From NCBI GenBank assembly GCA_012295275.1, contig CM022670.1:42259474-42323473 (forward strand): a DNA stretch of 64,000 nt, given 5' to 3'. Position 1 is the stretch's first letter; each line of letters starts with the position of its first letter. Position numbers and translations under genes: made by a program. Below, one piece after another: positions 47,100 to 64,000 of the stretch. Below the pieces are notes generated by a model. That model did not search any database. It worked only from the letters and a program-made list of their open reading frames with translations, and was not told the DNA's origin. Source of the DNA: Chrysomallon squamiferum (lineage: Eukaryota > Mollusca > Gastropoda > Neomphalida > Peltospiridae).

Positions 47100-48140
47100 A
47101 ACAACAACTAAAACAAAATAATAGAAGAAATTATTATGTTTATTAGAAGTTCACGGTCTGCAGACACGAAGCGAGTTAGATTTTGTAAACACGGAGATGC
47201 AGACAAGTAGGAACTGTGTTCGGACATTCACCTCACTTGACACATTTTCTCCCACGAAGCGTGTCAGAACAGCGTGCAGACAACGGTTTGCCGTGTTTAA
47301 ACATGGTCCCCACAAACTAAACCTTTCATTTCAGTCGTGTCGGTCAAGGTAACCTGGTGTTGATATGCAGTCGAAATATCGTAATGTTATACATTTAGTT
47401 AATGTCTCATGTTTAAACACCATCAACAGCAATCACTTATAGAGCACAACAGCAATACTGCAACAAAAACAACAACAACAATAAATTAATTAATTAATTA
47501 ATTAATTAAAATTACTCCTTCATCCATGTCTAAATAAAGAATAAAAAACAATTATTCAAACTTTAAATTCAGCTATCTTATTTCTATGTACCAGGCTATT
47601 TTTCATTATTTTACCTATCTGTACTTTTTATTATTGTTTCATAAACTATTTTACAACTGCAGTTCTGTGAACTGATAAACTCACAGTCGTGAGTCCTACA
47701 TGACTACATGTTACAGCAAGTTTTATTTGAACATTTAGCGGGGGGAGGTGTCACTGCGGGGGATATGTTTGTAACACACTGACAATGGTATTTAAAGTTC
47801 GTTTTAGAACGAAATCCTGTGATATTGTTTTTTGCCATTCTCATAAATATTCAGTGCCGGGTTCAAAGGTCATTTGCAACACGTGTTATTACTGTCGGCC
47901 TGTGAGCACATGTCTACGTCGGACAGTTGAATATTTTCTTCTTCGATGTTCTGAATGTAAGTGCACAAATAAAGAGCAACAAGCGTAGTGGTTTCCCGCT
48001 TACTCGACGTTTCAGACATCCAGTATTTACGTTGTTATCAGCTGACGCCGTTCTGCATGCTGATGTTGTCAGTGGAAGTCGGTGACAGTGATGTAGGACA
48101 GACATTGAGAACGAGTCACTTGTCATTTTAATTGTCAACA
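47100..48140. other. Unique, CpG-containing intergenic sequence
   Basis: Less AT-biased than its flanks, with a (TTAA)n tract at about 47484-47510. A 67-codon open frame at 47785-47988 is Cys-rich (CNTCYYCRPVSTC) but lacks a recognised zinc-finger spacing, so I do not call it a gene. Regulatory function is possible but unsupported. Confidence 0.4.
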
Positions 48141-48189
48141 GATGTTGTCTCGAACACAGATGTTTTTCTCTGTGCTATTTCACTGGTAC

Positions 48190-48530
48190 TTACAACTCTA
48201 AATATAACACATCGATCTGTCGCTATAAATATCACTAGTATTTTATACATCTGTTGCATATGTATATATTCTAAATATCACCAGTATTTTATACATCTAT
48301 TAAATATATACGTACTAAATAATAACTATTTTTTTTAAAACGATTATTGCATGTGCACATACTAAATATTACCTGTATTCTTTTACATTTGTTACATTTG
48401 CATCTACTAAATATTACCAGTATTATATATATAGACTAGACTCTAAATATTACCAATATTTTTTACATTTATTACATTCGTACATACTAAATATTACCAG
48501 TATTTTATACTCATATTAAATATTACGACT
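48190..48530. repeat. Degenerate repeat, about 60-bp unit
   Basis: Five or six diverged units around ATACTAAATATTACCAGTAT and TTTTATACATCTATTA. An A-run follows at about 48589-48612. Confidence 0.75.
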
Positions 48531-48582
48531 GCAAATAGCAGATTTCAAATATATCCTTGTTGTGTTTACTCCTAACTTCGTC

Positions 48583-48613
<31 letters not shown>

Positions 48614-48715
48614 AAAGAAAAAAGAAATCACAAACAAAAAAAAACAGTCTCAAAGTCAAAGAAAAATAATGCAAATGGACCCAACTTGTTGAGGCGTGTA
48701 CTAACTTGCAGTTCA

Positions 48716-48719
<4 letters not shown>

Positions 48720-48776
<57 letters not shown>
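48720..48776. repeat. (CA)n microsatellite
   Basis: About 28 CA units; the Cys/Val run on the other strand is an artefact. Confidence 0.98.
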
Positions 48777-48780
<4 letters not shown>

Positions 48781-48889
48781 ACATGAACATTGTATTAATT
48801 CTTCTTATTTATTCCGTCTGTAATAAATATTCATAAGTTAGAATATCTCACTTGCTTACGTCACCCGTGCTATTTTGATAGTTAAAGCT

Positions 48890-49500
48890 ACTGTCAAAGG
48901 TTAAGTGTTTGATTACATTAAGTGGTTTTGTGTAGATTTTCCAGGAAATCTGTACCTGTGACCTGATCCTGATACCTGGCCAATCCCAGCGTTCAGTGCG
49001 CGCTATCAATAGCAACAGATGACACTGACACGCTGTTGTCAGTACCTTAATACATTTATTTCAGAATATTCACGTCACAGCAGTCACTACCCACAACAGT
49101 GCCAGTTTTCCTCATTCCAAATAACATTCAGTTAATAAAATAATATTAATTATTATTTCATATAAAATATATATTATCTGATAATCATTATTAATCTTAA
49201 TACATTTTAATATTGTTAATTAATTAAATAATAATGTATATGCATTCAGTTTAATTTTGAATTCATTTTTGTGTGTTTATTGTATAGAAATGTAGGGACG
49301 CTTTGAAGACAAAAAACAAGTTGGCTGTGTAACATAAAGGCTGTGGAAAGACAGGTGTCTGCCGGATGTGTGACATGGCGAGCTGGGATTGGCTAATCCG
49401 CGGCTGAACACCTTGCAGTAGTTTACCTGTCGCGTCTTTGTTCATGCACTGGGAAAGCAGGTGGCGCTATTCTTTTAACGCCTCATTTAGTCTCACACAC
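48890..49500. promoter_or_regulatory. Candidate regulatory island with CTCF-like and homeodomain motifs
   Basis: Two unique GC-richer blocks (48940-49050 and 49310-49480) flank an AT-rich spacer. The second holds GGATTGGCTAATCC (49386-49399), an inverted pair of bicoid/OTX-type sites that also reads as a CCAAT box, and GCAGGTGGCGCT (49457-49468), which fits the core of the bilaterian CTCF motif. The first has CTATCAATAGCAACAGATGA. Inference from motifs only. Confidence 0.4.
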
Positions 49501-50240
49501 AACACATACATTATAAGAACATACACACAGAAACCGGACAGCTGTCACTGATAGAACACGCACGCACGCACAGAGAAAACATGCACAGACATATACACAC
49601 ATACATATACATACAAACATGTATATTTAAAAATATGCACATGTACAAGACCAAACCACGTTTAGCAAAACATAAATTCAGTAAAATAAAATTATTATCA
49701 TGAATTAATTTTTCATTAATAATTATCTAAACTTTTCTATTAATAATTAAGGAAGAAAAATTAACCGTTCTCGATACAAGATCACGAACTATGCAATCTG
49801 AAATAAAGCTGGAAGAGTTACTGTTCTTGTTGACATTGGAAAAACGATGCATTTCAATACGGTATTGTAAACCATATTAAAATACTGAAATATAAACGTA
49901 TTTCAACAGTAAGTAAATCAGTAAAGAAAATAACAACATTTATTAAAAATCCGCAGTTTATTTCTAATATAAAAGTACTAACAAAGTATTTGATAAGTGT
50001 GTAAATACATATTTGACAATATTGTTAAATATTAATTATAAACATCGATCATGTTTATATATACATAAATAATATTTGTATAAAAATAAATTTTGTTAAA
50101 TGACACTTGTACAAAATAAAATTTTAATTAAAATAAAACAGTAATTAAAATGAGATTTCAAGTGACTGTCCACATAACTGGTAAAACATTACAACTTTAT
50201 TTAACATTAACCACTTTTTACTTATTTTCAGTATTAACAA
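49500..50240. other. AT-rich intergenic region, no feature
   Basis: Loose AC-rich and AT-rich sequence; I see no gene or clear repeat. Confidence 0.6.
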
Positions 50241-50242
50241 TT

Positions 50243-51357
50243 TTAACCCTTTAATGATCAAACTGACTCTGTGGGTGAACACTTTGCAAGTAAAAAATAC
50301 TTTGAAATCCTTTTTAATTTGGTAATAAGTGTTGAAAAATTCCGTACTGCCAGTGTTCTCAAATTAACTTACTTGAATGTCTTTCATTTATTAAAAATAA
50401 ATTTTATACCACAGTGTAACTTACATTTCAGTGCAATACAGAGACAATGAGCTGAAGCATGATACAGCAATATAAAACAGTAATAGGAAGCAGGATAAAG
50501 CAAGATGAAAAAATATATAGTAATATAAAACAATATAGAGTCATCTAAAACAATATAGAGTCATCTAAAACAATATAGTGTCATCTAAAGTAGGATGCAG
50601 CCATAGGAAACAGGATACAGCAAGATAAGCTTGATATAGGTAACACAAAGTGGACACAGATGATGATTCTTGATAAAGAACAATCAAACAGCAAGATAAA
50701 AATAATACTGCAAGATGTATCAGGATAGAACTATATAAAACAGGATACATCAACATTAATCGGGATAGAACTATATAAAACAGGATACATCAACATTAAC
50801 CAGGATAGGGCTATATAAAACAGGATACATCAATATAAATCAGGATAGCTATATACAACAGGATACATCAAGATTAATCAGGATAGGGCTATATAAAACA
50901 GGATACATCAATATAAATCAGGATATATCAAGGTGAATCAGGATAGAGCTAGATAAAACAACATACAGCAAGTCAAAATAAGATAAAGGAAAAAAAACAA
51001 ACACGATACAGATAAATGTGAATTCCACATTGCTTGACTCAAATTGTGTTTACTTTTGTTTCAATACTTGAATGCAGCTCATTTCAGCCAGTCTCGTTTG
51101 ACCTCTGAAATTTTAGAACAGTCCATACATAAACACAATAAGATAACTTTATCCAGAATGATGTTTCTCTAAATGAAATAAATATTTTATAATCTGGAAT
51201 CACTGGGGATTTTTTTGTTTTTGTTTCCTATCAGTAAAATTTGATGTACTCATAGGAGTAATTTTTTTACTGTTATATATTTATTTCATAATTGTTTTTT
51301 AATGAAACAGTTACACATATAAACCACTGTCTGATTCGTGTGTCACTAAAGGGTTAA
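50243..51357. mobile_element. Putative non-autonomous piggyBac-like element with TTAA target sites
   Basis: The ends are TTAA/CCCTTTAATGA at 50243-50257 and its inverted partner TCACTAAAGGG/TTAA at 51343-51357. TTAA target duplication with CCC...GGG termini is the hallmark of the piggyBac superfamily. The 1.1-kb interior has no transposase-like frame and carries a minisatellite at 50440-50960. Confidence 0.6.
50440..50960. repeat. Minisatellite, about 54-bp unit and 18-bp sub-repeat
   Basis: At 50515-50590, repeats of AACAATATAGAGTCATCTAA; at 50710-50960, units of CAGGATAGGGCTATATAAAA plus CAGGATACATCAATATTAAT. It lies inside the putative piggyBac-like element. Confidence 0.9.
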
Positions 51358-52052
51358 TATTGTTAACAATTTAAACATTTCTCATTTTCAGTTTTAACAT
51401 ATTAACCAATATATACATCATATAAAAAATAATAAATAAAAAATTTGCTTTTTTTTTAATTTTGTATTAATTCTGCCTCAGTATCATTTTTGGATATATT
51501 GTTATTAATAAGAAATTTGTATATGTTTATGGTATATTCAAAAAATAATCCTAGTTAAAATATGTATAACTCTGAAATATCTTTTCATTCCATTACTGAC
51601 AGCAAATGTCTGACAAAATGACTCTCTAAAATATTTGTTTTCATATAGCAAATACTACATTACACAAGAAAATATAGTTTTATTCTCAAAAAACACTCAA
51701 TTAAAAAACCACATGTTAATAAAAACTGACAGAAAATAAAAATGTTGAAATGGTCTCATACATGTCGCTATGTCACTGATTTTAGCTATAAAAACAGTTT
51801 ATAATGTAACATGTTTACAGACAGAAGGATGATTGTCAAAGATGAGATGTAACTTTAAAAAGTCACTTGATAAAATAACGTTTGAGCCCAAGATAAAAGA
51901 ATGAAACCAAAGCAACAACCAAATGGCATCTTTTTGTTTTAACTAGCACTGACTGCTAAACTATACTCTTAGCTAACTAAAGAACAGAAACTTGCTGTAG
52001 TATACATTTAAATGTAGTAATGTGTATTGTGAGATGTCACTGATGTATAGAT
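51358..52052. other. Region 3' of GALE
   Basis: AT-rich sequence likely holding the GALE 3' UTR and its poly(A) site. No further gene seen. Confidence 0.5.
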
Positions 52053-57119
<5,067 letters not shown>

Positions 57120-57239
57120 CCTGTAAATCATTAAAACTTACATTAACAAACATTCAACATATAGTAACTAGGAAGATTTTCATCAGTGCATCAAAGTACA
57201 CATTCTATCAAAACATCTATGAAAGTGCTAGTATGTTCA

Positions 57240-57560
57240 CTGTTAAAACATTTATAAAAATACTAAATGTATACACAAATTTATAAAAATACTAAATGTC
57301 TACACAAATTTATAAAAATACTAAATGTATACACAAATTTATAAAAATACTAAATGTCTACACAAATTTATAAAAATACTAAATGTCTACACAAATTTAT
57401 AAAAATACTAAATGTATACACAAATTTATAAAAATACTAAATGTCTACACAAATTTATAAAAATACTAAATGTCTACACAAATTTATAAAAATACTAAAT
57501 GTATACACAAATTTATAAAAATACTAAATGTCTACACAAATTTATAAAAATACTAAATAT
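57240..57560. repeat. Minisatellite, 29-bp unit, 11 copies
   Basis: Units of ACACAAATTTATAAAAATAC plus TAAATGTCT in the GALE 5' UTR intron. Confidence 0.96.
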
Positions 57561-57635
57561 TGTCAAAAATGTATTAAAATACTTATGAAAGCACTTATAA
57601 AAGGACCAAATATATATACAATGTTAAAACATTTA

Positions 57636-57799
57636 TAAAAGTACTAAGTAGGCTATATATACACAGCTAAAACATTATACAAATAATGTTTATGTATGTT
57701 AAAACATAAAAATACTGATTATGGATACTGTTAAAACATTTATAAAAGTACTATGTATATATATATATATATACACTGTTAAAACACACAAAGTGTGTG

Positions 57800-57832
<33 letters not shown>

Positions 57833-57990
57833 ACACACTTTGTGTGTTTTAACAGTGTATATATATGTTTTAACAGTATCCATAATCAGTATTTTTATGT
57901 TTTAACATTCATAAACATTATTTTTATAATGTTTTAACAGTATACATATTAATGTTTTAGCCGTGTATATATAGCCTACTTAGTACTTTA
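57636..57990. repeat. Long imperfect inverted repeat (foldback)
   Basis: Arms of about 150-160 bp around a (TA)n-rich centre near 57810. Left arm blocks AAGTACTAAGTAGGCTATAT, ACTGATTATGGATACTGTTA and ACTGTTAAAACACACAAAGT reappear inverted on the right arm. It would form a long hairpin in DNA or pre-mRNA. Confidence 0.85.
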
Positions 57991-58467
57991 TATATATATA
58001 TATAGTGATTACAACATTTATAAATGTACTAGGTTAAAAAATCACACATGTAATTCTGTTAAAACATTTTATGAAAGTACTGAAAATAAAAATGGGTGTA
58101 CAGAATCACTCGGTGGTTATATTTAAACACTCTATTCCAGAGCATGGGTTGTCTTCCCATGATAAAATTGGGATGGTTTAGTTCATACTATTTACTCTGG
58201 TTAGAAAATACTACTGTAACATGATCTCTGAAAATAACTTGCAACTCATCTAGATCTCACAGAAATGTCTCATTATGACAATTTAACATTATTTTAAACA
58301 TTACTTTCGTCTAAGTAAATAAACTGCAAAATCAGTATCTAAATGAAGCAATAAATTTTATAGGGTTTATTACAATTACATTTACAAAACGAAAATAAAT
58401 TTTATACTGTAATTTATTTTAATTATAAATGAACTTGAATAACATTACATTGGAATAATTGACTGAC

Positions 58468-58570
58468 CTCCGTGACAGGTTTAGTTGCACGTTCAGCTTC
58501 CAGGAAGTGAGGGCAAATACCTGTTTGGCCACGTTACCTTACACAAAGTTACAGTGTCACACCTTGTTCT
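58468..58570 (-). other. Probable GALE 5' UTR exon
   Basis: The coding exon is preceded by an acceptor (CAG at 57121-57123) five bases of UTR before the ATG region, so a non-coding exon is needed upstream. CACGGAG/GTCAGT on the minus strand (exon end 58468) is the best donor, in a GC-richer block. Joining it would give an A at position -3 of the first ATG. The start of this exon is unknown. Confidence 0.5.
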
Positions 58571-58878
58571 TAACAACAAAACTATCCTGCGTATCAAGAT
58601 ATCTGTCGCTTAGTGCATAACTTTACACACATACATATTTCATTCTTTTATTTTATTTTATTTTATCATTACTTTATTATATGTTCTATTAAAATTATAT
58701 ATTTTGATATATATATTAAATGTTTTAATTATTATTATTTCATAACCTGTATGATCTATGGCAAATCTTCATTATCAGAAATGGAACATCATTGTTTTTG
58801 AAAAAGTAATTGGTATATAGTCATCATAAAGACGTTTGTTAGACTGCTTTCATTTGAATTTTTAAATTTTATTTATTT

Positions 58879-58920
<42 letters not shown>

Positions 58921-59094
58921 TTTCTCAGAGGTAACTACAAAGCGTTACAAAAGAAGCATATACTGTATAAAAAGAATACTGGAAAGCGGTGCAAAGAAAA
59001 AGCTACAGTCTACGAAATAACAACTACTGAACTAGGTTTCCGGTTGTATTTATTTTCGAAACGCAAATAAACACACATTAAAACATTGTTAGAA
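58571..59094. promoter_or_regulatory. Divergent GALE / RTF2 upstream region
   Basis: About 0.5 kb between the GALE UTR exon and the RTF2 start codon, arranged head-to-head. It holds a 36-bp T run (58882-58917) and (TTTTA)n sequence. No TATA box stands out. Confidence 0.45.
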
Positions 59095-62000
59095 ATGGGA
59101 TGCGACGGAGGAACAATTCCAACACGAGATGAATTAGTTAGGACTAAAAAGAAACCAGAACAAGTAAGTATATTAAAATATGATCTAGATCCACGGCTCC
59201 TAGAACCAGAGTGTAAGCTACACGACTCAGTAATGCTGATGGTAGTTGTAGTAATACTAATAGTAGTAGTAGTAGTAGTAGTAGTAGTACTGATATAAGT
59301 GGCTAATACCTCATGGATATTATTATCTCATAGTAATGACTACAATGCAGTTTATAAACTGTCCAACTGTTGTAAATATTTATCATGTTGTTTATCATGA
59401 ATAAATAGTTAAAATAATAATTACTTAAAATTTAAGTTAAAAAAGGTATTTGACAAAATTTTCGTAGGAAAATTTTATATCAGCAGAAAGAGCAAAACAA
59501 TATGTCAATATAAAAAATGTTACAAATTTTGGTTTTTCCCACAGAATTTATACAAAAGAGAAACTGATTCATTTCTGGCATTCTGCAATATAAACACTGA
59601 ATGTGTCATACCAGTATACATGTTTAATCTATTAAGCATGTTGCTAAAGCTCATTAATTTTAATTAATTAAATAATTGCATTAATTAGCTCAAAGCTATC
59701 GTGCATCAAAATTATGTATTTCTAAAAACTCCATAGAAATTAAACCAGAACACAAAAAGATCATTTTTCAATATTACTTTCAAAATAAACAAAATATTGA
59801 ACTTCTCATACAACAATAACAACAGCAATTACTACAGCTGTGTCATTTGTTGAAAACACCATACATCTTAGTACTCAATCTTAAGTACCAGCTATCTCAT
59901 TTATTTGTATGAAATTTCTCAGACTGGGAGAAAGGCAAATCTGCAACTTATGTATGATATAAAGTCCCACAGAAGCGTATCTAGTCAAACAGCTATTATT
60001 TTGAAGTAGTAAACTTGGCTGTTGATTTTCCATTATTTATCAAAGGTCATATCAAGAAATATGTGCGAAAATGAAGCTGAATATTTGTTGTTTTTGAAAA
60101 TATGTAAAACTAGTGATGAAACAGCAACTCAAGTGAGGGAATTCTCTTCAAGGAAAGCAATTTTGGTGACAAAAATTGGATGATATTTTGCTAATGGTGC
60201 AAAATGGCTTTTGTCACATACCTATCATGTTGTTTATCATGACTATATGAATAATAGCAATCTATATATAGAATCAAAAACAGAAAAAGACTACCATTTC
60301 AAACTTTCATAATTAGTGGCTCAAAGCAGTGTATTTAGTTACTTTGATGTGCCTTGATTTGTTTGTTTTACCTGTTCTCATTCAAACATACTTTACTGTC
60401 CTAAAGTCTTGTTATTTTCACTGTTCATACTCATATGTGTAATTAACATTACCATAACCAGACTCATGACTCAACACTAACAACTGACTTAGTAAAACAA
60501 TTCCAAATTCAAATTCTAGTTTCTTCATGCAGTAATGTGATTGGTAATGATAATCATGAGAGAGGTTGTAGTTAATTTTAAAGTAATCATGAAATTACAA
60601 AATCATTTTTAAAATATGTTACTATTCAACACGTGATTATGACACTTATTTTTTGACAGTTATGAGATAACTACATTATTGGTGTACAGAAAGGATGAAT
60701 CAAATACAAAATATTATTACAGCCAGACAATGAGATGATGTTTGCCTGTCATGTAATTCACTGCAGTTGTACAAATAATTGTTTGAACATTTTGTTGACA
60801 AAAAAGTGATGTCAGGTATTTAGAAATGTGATAGTTTAATGTTTATCATGTCAGCTGAAATTTTTATTTTGTATAGATAATATAAAAATAAAGAATACTT
60901 TAAATGTTTCTTTTCTATTTAAATATTTAGAATGTTGCTAATGTTTTGTGAAGTCTGTATTTAGATTATTGTTTTGTGAATTTATTGTTATACATACTCT
61001 GTTTAGATTAATGTTTATTGAATTCTATATTTACATTGTTTAGTGAAGTCTGTATTTAATGTTTTGTGGTGATTTCAGAAAGACAAAATAGCAGATCTTG
61101 TTGCCAAGTGGAAACACTGCGCTCTTAGTCAGGACCCACTTATACCACCAATTATGTCTTGTCAACTTGGCAGGTAAGTTTTTATTTTAACACTGACTAA
61201 CTCACTGAAATTAATTAATATTTTGCATTGTGAGTGTGTGACACTTACTTTAAGTAAAATAATATCACTGATATTGTAGTTACATGACAGTGGCAAAAAT
61301 AGCATGTTTCTTTTTTCAGGCTTTACAACAAGGAGTCAGCACTGGAATTCTTACTGGACAGGACAAAATTTGACTGTGCTGCAAGTTTTGATCATCTTAA
61401 AAGTTTAAAGGTTTGTCTCTGATTTTTAAAAAATGCCACCTTTTTAGGGTCAGATATTTTGTTTGTGTAACACTAACATAATTATTTGGATGAAACTGCC
61501 TCACCTGAGCTCCAGATTTAGATGGGACCATTGGTCAAGTGTCATTTTAATTTTTTTTTAACAAATAACAGAGTTTAATTGGTAGCTTTGAAACAAGATG
61601 TGGAAGATTGGGGTCAGTTAAATTAGACCCTGATGTAGCTCATGGATTACCAATTACATTAAGGCTTTTGATGTAAGGTACATCATGAAATACTGCTGAT
61701 TATGTAGGCCTGTCTTTATTATAAATGTGTTTGTGAGTTAAATATAAATGTTGATAATTTTCAGTTTAAAACAGTGGATTTATTACCTGCCTTGTTACAG
61801 TTTCAGCTACAGATTTGTCTTTTTCAGTTATTGCTGAATGTGTTATTACAGGCATCCATTGTATTTTCAAACAATTACAGGTCAATGTCATTTCTTCTAC
61901 CTGGAGAAGAATTATCACATTACTGATGCTAATTACTTGCACAAATTATTTTTATTTCTATTATTTTAGAATAGCATATTTGTTAACACACAATACATAT

Positions 62001-64000
62001 ATTTTCAAGTTTCTGTGGATGGAAAAATGATTTGTTATTGACCGACATAAGAATCTGATAAACAAATCAAACAAAAAAGAACTGTCATTTTTTAATTATT
62101 ATTATTGTAAGTGAGATGCTTTATAAGTGTTGTTTTAAACTAGGATCTACGACAGTTAAATCTGACAACAAATCGCGGCTACAGTGGAGGCCGGGCTGAG
62201 AAAGGTGGCTGCTACATTGATACACAGGCTTCTATCTACATCTGCCCAGTGGCTGGCCTTGAAATGAATGGAAAATACAGGTAAAGTACCAGTCTACAGA
62301 ACTTGTTTTTAGTTCTCCAGCAACAATCAGAAAATACTACACATTTGTTTGGTAATAAACAGAAAATATTACACAGTTAATGCTGTTATTAATATTATCA
62401 TATGCAATTATTTAAATTATTATTTCTGATATTGAAAATTGGTTATATTCCACTGAAAGATACTTTTTGTTATTATGACAGATTTTGTTTCCCATGGTCA
62501 TGTGGCTGTGTTATTTCTGAAAGAGCTCTGAAAGAAGTTCCTTCTAAAGTCTGTCACAAGGTATAATCTTTTTATAAGTTTGCACATGTGCTTTATATTT
62601 TGTAATTTACTGATGTAATTTTATAATTTGTTATTCACTGATTTATATTACTGTTTGTTATTCACTGATGTATTTTACAATTTGTTATTCACTGATTTAT
62701 ATTACAGTTTGTTATTTACTGATGTATTTTACAATTTGTTATTCACCAATTTATGTTACATTTTGTTATTTTCTGACATATTTTACAATTTCTTATTTAC
62801 TGATGTATTTTGTCACTTACTGAGAAACTCATTTAATAATTTCTTATTACTGAAATGTAAATGTACATTGTATTTTCAGTGTGGTGTCAGTGTCTCTGAA
62901 GACGACATTATCATTCTGAACCCGTCAGAGCAAGAGTTGGAGAAAATGAAAAATCAGATGGAGGCAAGACGTCTCAGAAACAGACGTGAAAAGGTTTAGT
63001 TTTTTTCTTTAGGAAGAGTTTTATTTACCTGCCTGTGTTTTTAAATATCTAAGATTTGAGAAAAGAAAAAAGATATAAATAAAAGTAAATTATTGGCAGA
63101 AAAATTATAATTCATAATAACATTTTCATTTAAACAGATCAGATTATTTGCAGATAAATAACAGAGATGGTTTGATAGATCTAGTTACAGTACATTTTTC
63201 TCAAAACATAAAAAATAAAATAGTGACTAAAACACTTCTCAAAATTGAAACAGAAAGTGCTTATTAACAAAAGTAGATTGTTTTAAATTTTTTGCTTTTT
63301 TCAGAAATCACGAAAAGCTGAGAAACACAAACTTGACAGTGGTGCAGCTGAAGGTAAGTAGTTGTTTGTAAAGTGATAATTTAGAACATTGTCACATAGA
63401 CAACTTTTACTTCATTGTAGATTTCTTTACCATTCTAAACATTAAATATCTGTAATACGGAATTACTTTTTTCGAAGGGATTTTAGGAAACTACAAATAT
63501 TTTACTGTCAGTTACACTATTTGAAAAAGTGTTTTGATAAAATTACAGCTTTGATAAAATTATAGGGTTTTTGGTTTACATGAAAAAATTACAGCTTTGT
63601 TGGTTTACATAATAAAATTACAGCTTTGTTGGTTTACATGATAAAATTACAGCTTTGTTGGTTTACATGATAAAATTACAGCTTTGTTGGTTTACATAAT
63701 AAAATTACAGCTTTGTTGGTTTACATGGTAAAATTACAGCATTGTTGGTTTACATGGAAAAATTACAGCATTGTTGGTTTCATATAAATTATCCAACACT
63801 GACACATAAACTGAAAGTAAAGGTGAAACCCTGCACTCTACTATTTAAAACAATCAGAAACAATTTTAATGTGTTAAAACCTGAAAATACATATGGTTTT
63901 ACGTAAAGGGCTATTAATACAATATTTTGCTTTGTTACAAGATGGACCAACAACCTCCAAACAGGAAAAGTTAACAGAATCACTAGTGACTGAAAACAAA
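59095..64000 (+). CDS. RTF2: RTF2, replication termination factor 2 (3' end outside window)
   Basis: RTF2 family proteins carry divergent RING-like zinc-binding segments and act at stalled replication forks; in yeast at the RTS1 barrier, in mammals removed from forks through DDI1/2. Exons: 59095-59163, 61079-61173, 61320-61410, 62144-62280, 62482-62560, 62880-62993, 63305-63353, 63942-64000 (continues). All joints keep phase. The start is the diagnostic MGCDGGTIPTRDELV. Family blocks: CALSQDPLIPPIMSCQLGRL, ICPVAGLEMNGKYR, SCGCVISERALKEV and CHKCGVSVSEDDIIILNP, with cysteine pairs that likely bind zinc. The tail is basic and Lys-rich. The first intron is 1.9 kb and may contain an insertion. 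About 210 residues are visible of a roughly 300-residue protein. Confidence 0.95.
59238..59292. repeat. (GTA)n microsatellite
   Basis: About 14 GTA/TAG triplets in RTF2 intron 1; the Val run in one frame is an artefact. Confidence 0.92.
59381..60242. other. RTF2 intron segment bounded by 20-bp direct repeats
   Basis: TATCATGTTGTTTATCATGA occurs at 59381-59400 and 60223-60242. The 822 bp between them is non-repetitive, with no recognised frame. The direct repeats may be a target duplication of an old insertion or an internal duplication. Confidence 0.4.
60243..61078. other. Rest of RTF2 intron 1
   Basis: AT-rich; near the acceptor (60950-61070) there are four diverged copies of GTTTTGTGAAGTCTGTATTT-like sequence. 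No gene. Confidence 0.6.
62610..62830. repeat. Tandem repeat, about 30-bp unit, 7 copies
   Basis: Units of TTTGTTATTCACTGATGTAT plus TTTACAA before RTF2 exon 62880. The Leu/Phe-rich open frame that runs into the exon is mostly intron. Confidence 0.9.
63535..63785. repeat. Tandem repeat, about 32-bp unit, 8 copies
   Basis: Units of TTGTTGGTTTACATGATAAA plus ATTACAGC in the RTF2 intron before the last visible exon. Confidence 0.95.

Noticed and set aside
47785-47988. Cys-rich 67-codon open frame (CNTCYYCRPVSTCLRRTVEY)
   Set aside because: Cysteine spacing does not fit a zinc-finger class, no splice or conservation support.
49263-49445. 60-codon minus-strand open frame
   Set aside because: No family resemblance; it overlaps the motif-dense candidate regulatory island.

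Overview
The window is nuclear DNA of an animal. All protein-coding sequence lies in short exons with GT-AG introns and constant AT-rich intron and intergenic sequence. The proteins are closest, from family knowledge, to bilaterian orthologues. Exon positions and protein lengths fit a marine invertebrate (lophotrochozoan-like is a guess); nothing suggests a bacterium, virus or vertebrate. No operons, CRISPR arrays or rRNA genes are present.

Layout: (1) 1-20.3 kb, plus strand: the last 31 exons of HEATR1 (UTP10), an SSU-processome component. (2) 20.5-27.7 kb, minus strand: complete GNL2 (NGP1), a circularly permuted GTPase of pre-60S assembly, converging on HEATR1. (3) 28.0-34.2 kb, plus strand: complete TRNAU1AP (SECp43), two RRMs, head-to-head with GNL2. 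(4) 36.9-38.4 kb, plus strand: a two-exon TGIF-type TALE homeobox gene, in relatively CpG- and E-box-rich sequence. (5) 38.4-52 kb: a gene desert with large minisatellites, microsatellites, a probable piggyBac-type non-autonomous element and candidate regulatory islands. (6) 52.1-58.5 kb, minus strand: complete GALE (UDP-glucose 4-epimerase). (7) 59.1-64 kb, plus strand: RTF2, cut off by the window end, head-to-head with GALE. I assembled exons by hand using splice phase and family conservation; all junctions below keep frame.

HEATR1 and GNL2 both serve ribosome biogenesis and have stop codons only about 260 bp apart; the other neighbours have no obvious common pathway.

The most unusual signal is a repeated relation between minisatellites and splice junctions. 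In at least seven introns of three genes on both strands, the tandem unit contains the end of the neighbouring exon and its splice site, so that one real 5' or 3' splice site is followed (or preceded) by 2 to about 27 near-copies inside the intron. An intergenic array at 44.1-45.1 kb carries about 17 copies of a consensus-like 5' splice site with no known exon. I have not found a name for this pattern; it may be a property of this genome and deserves a genome-wide test.
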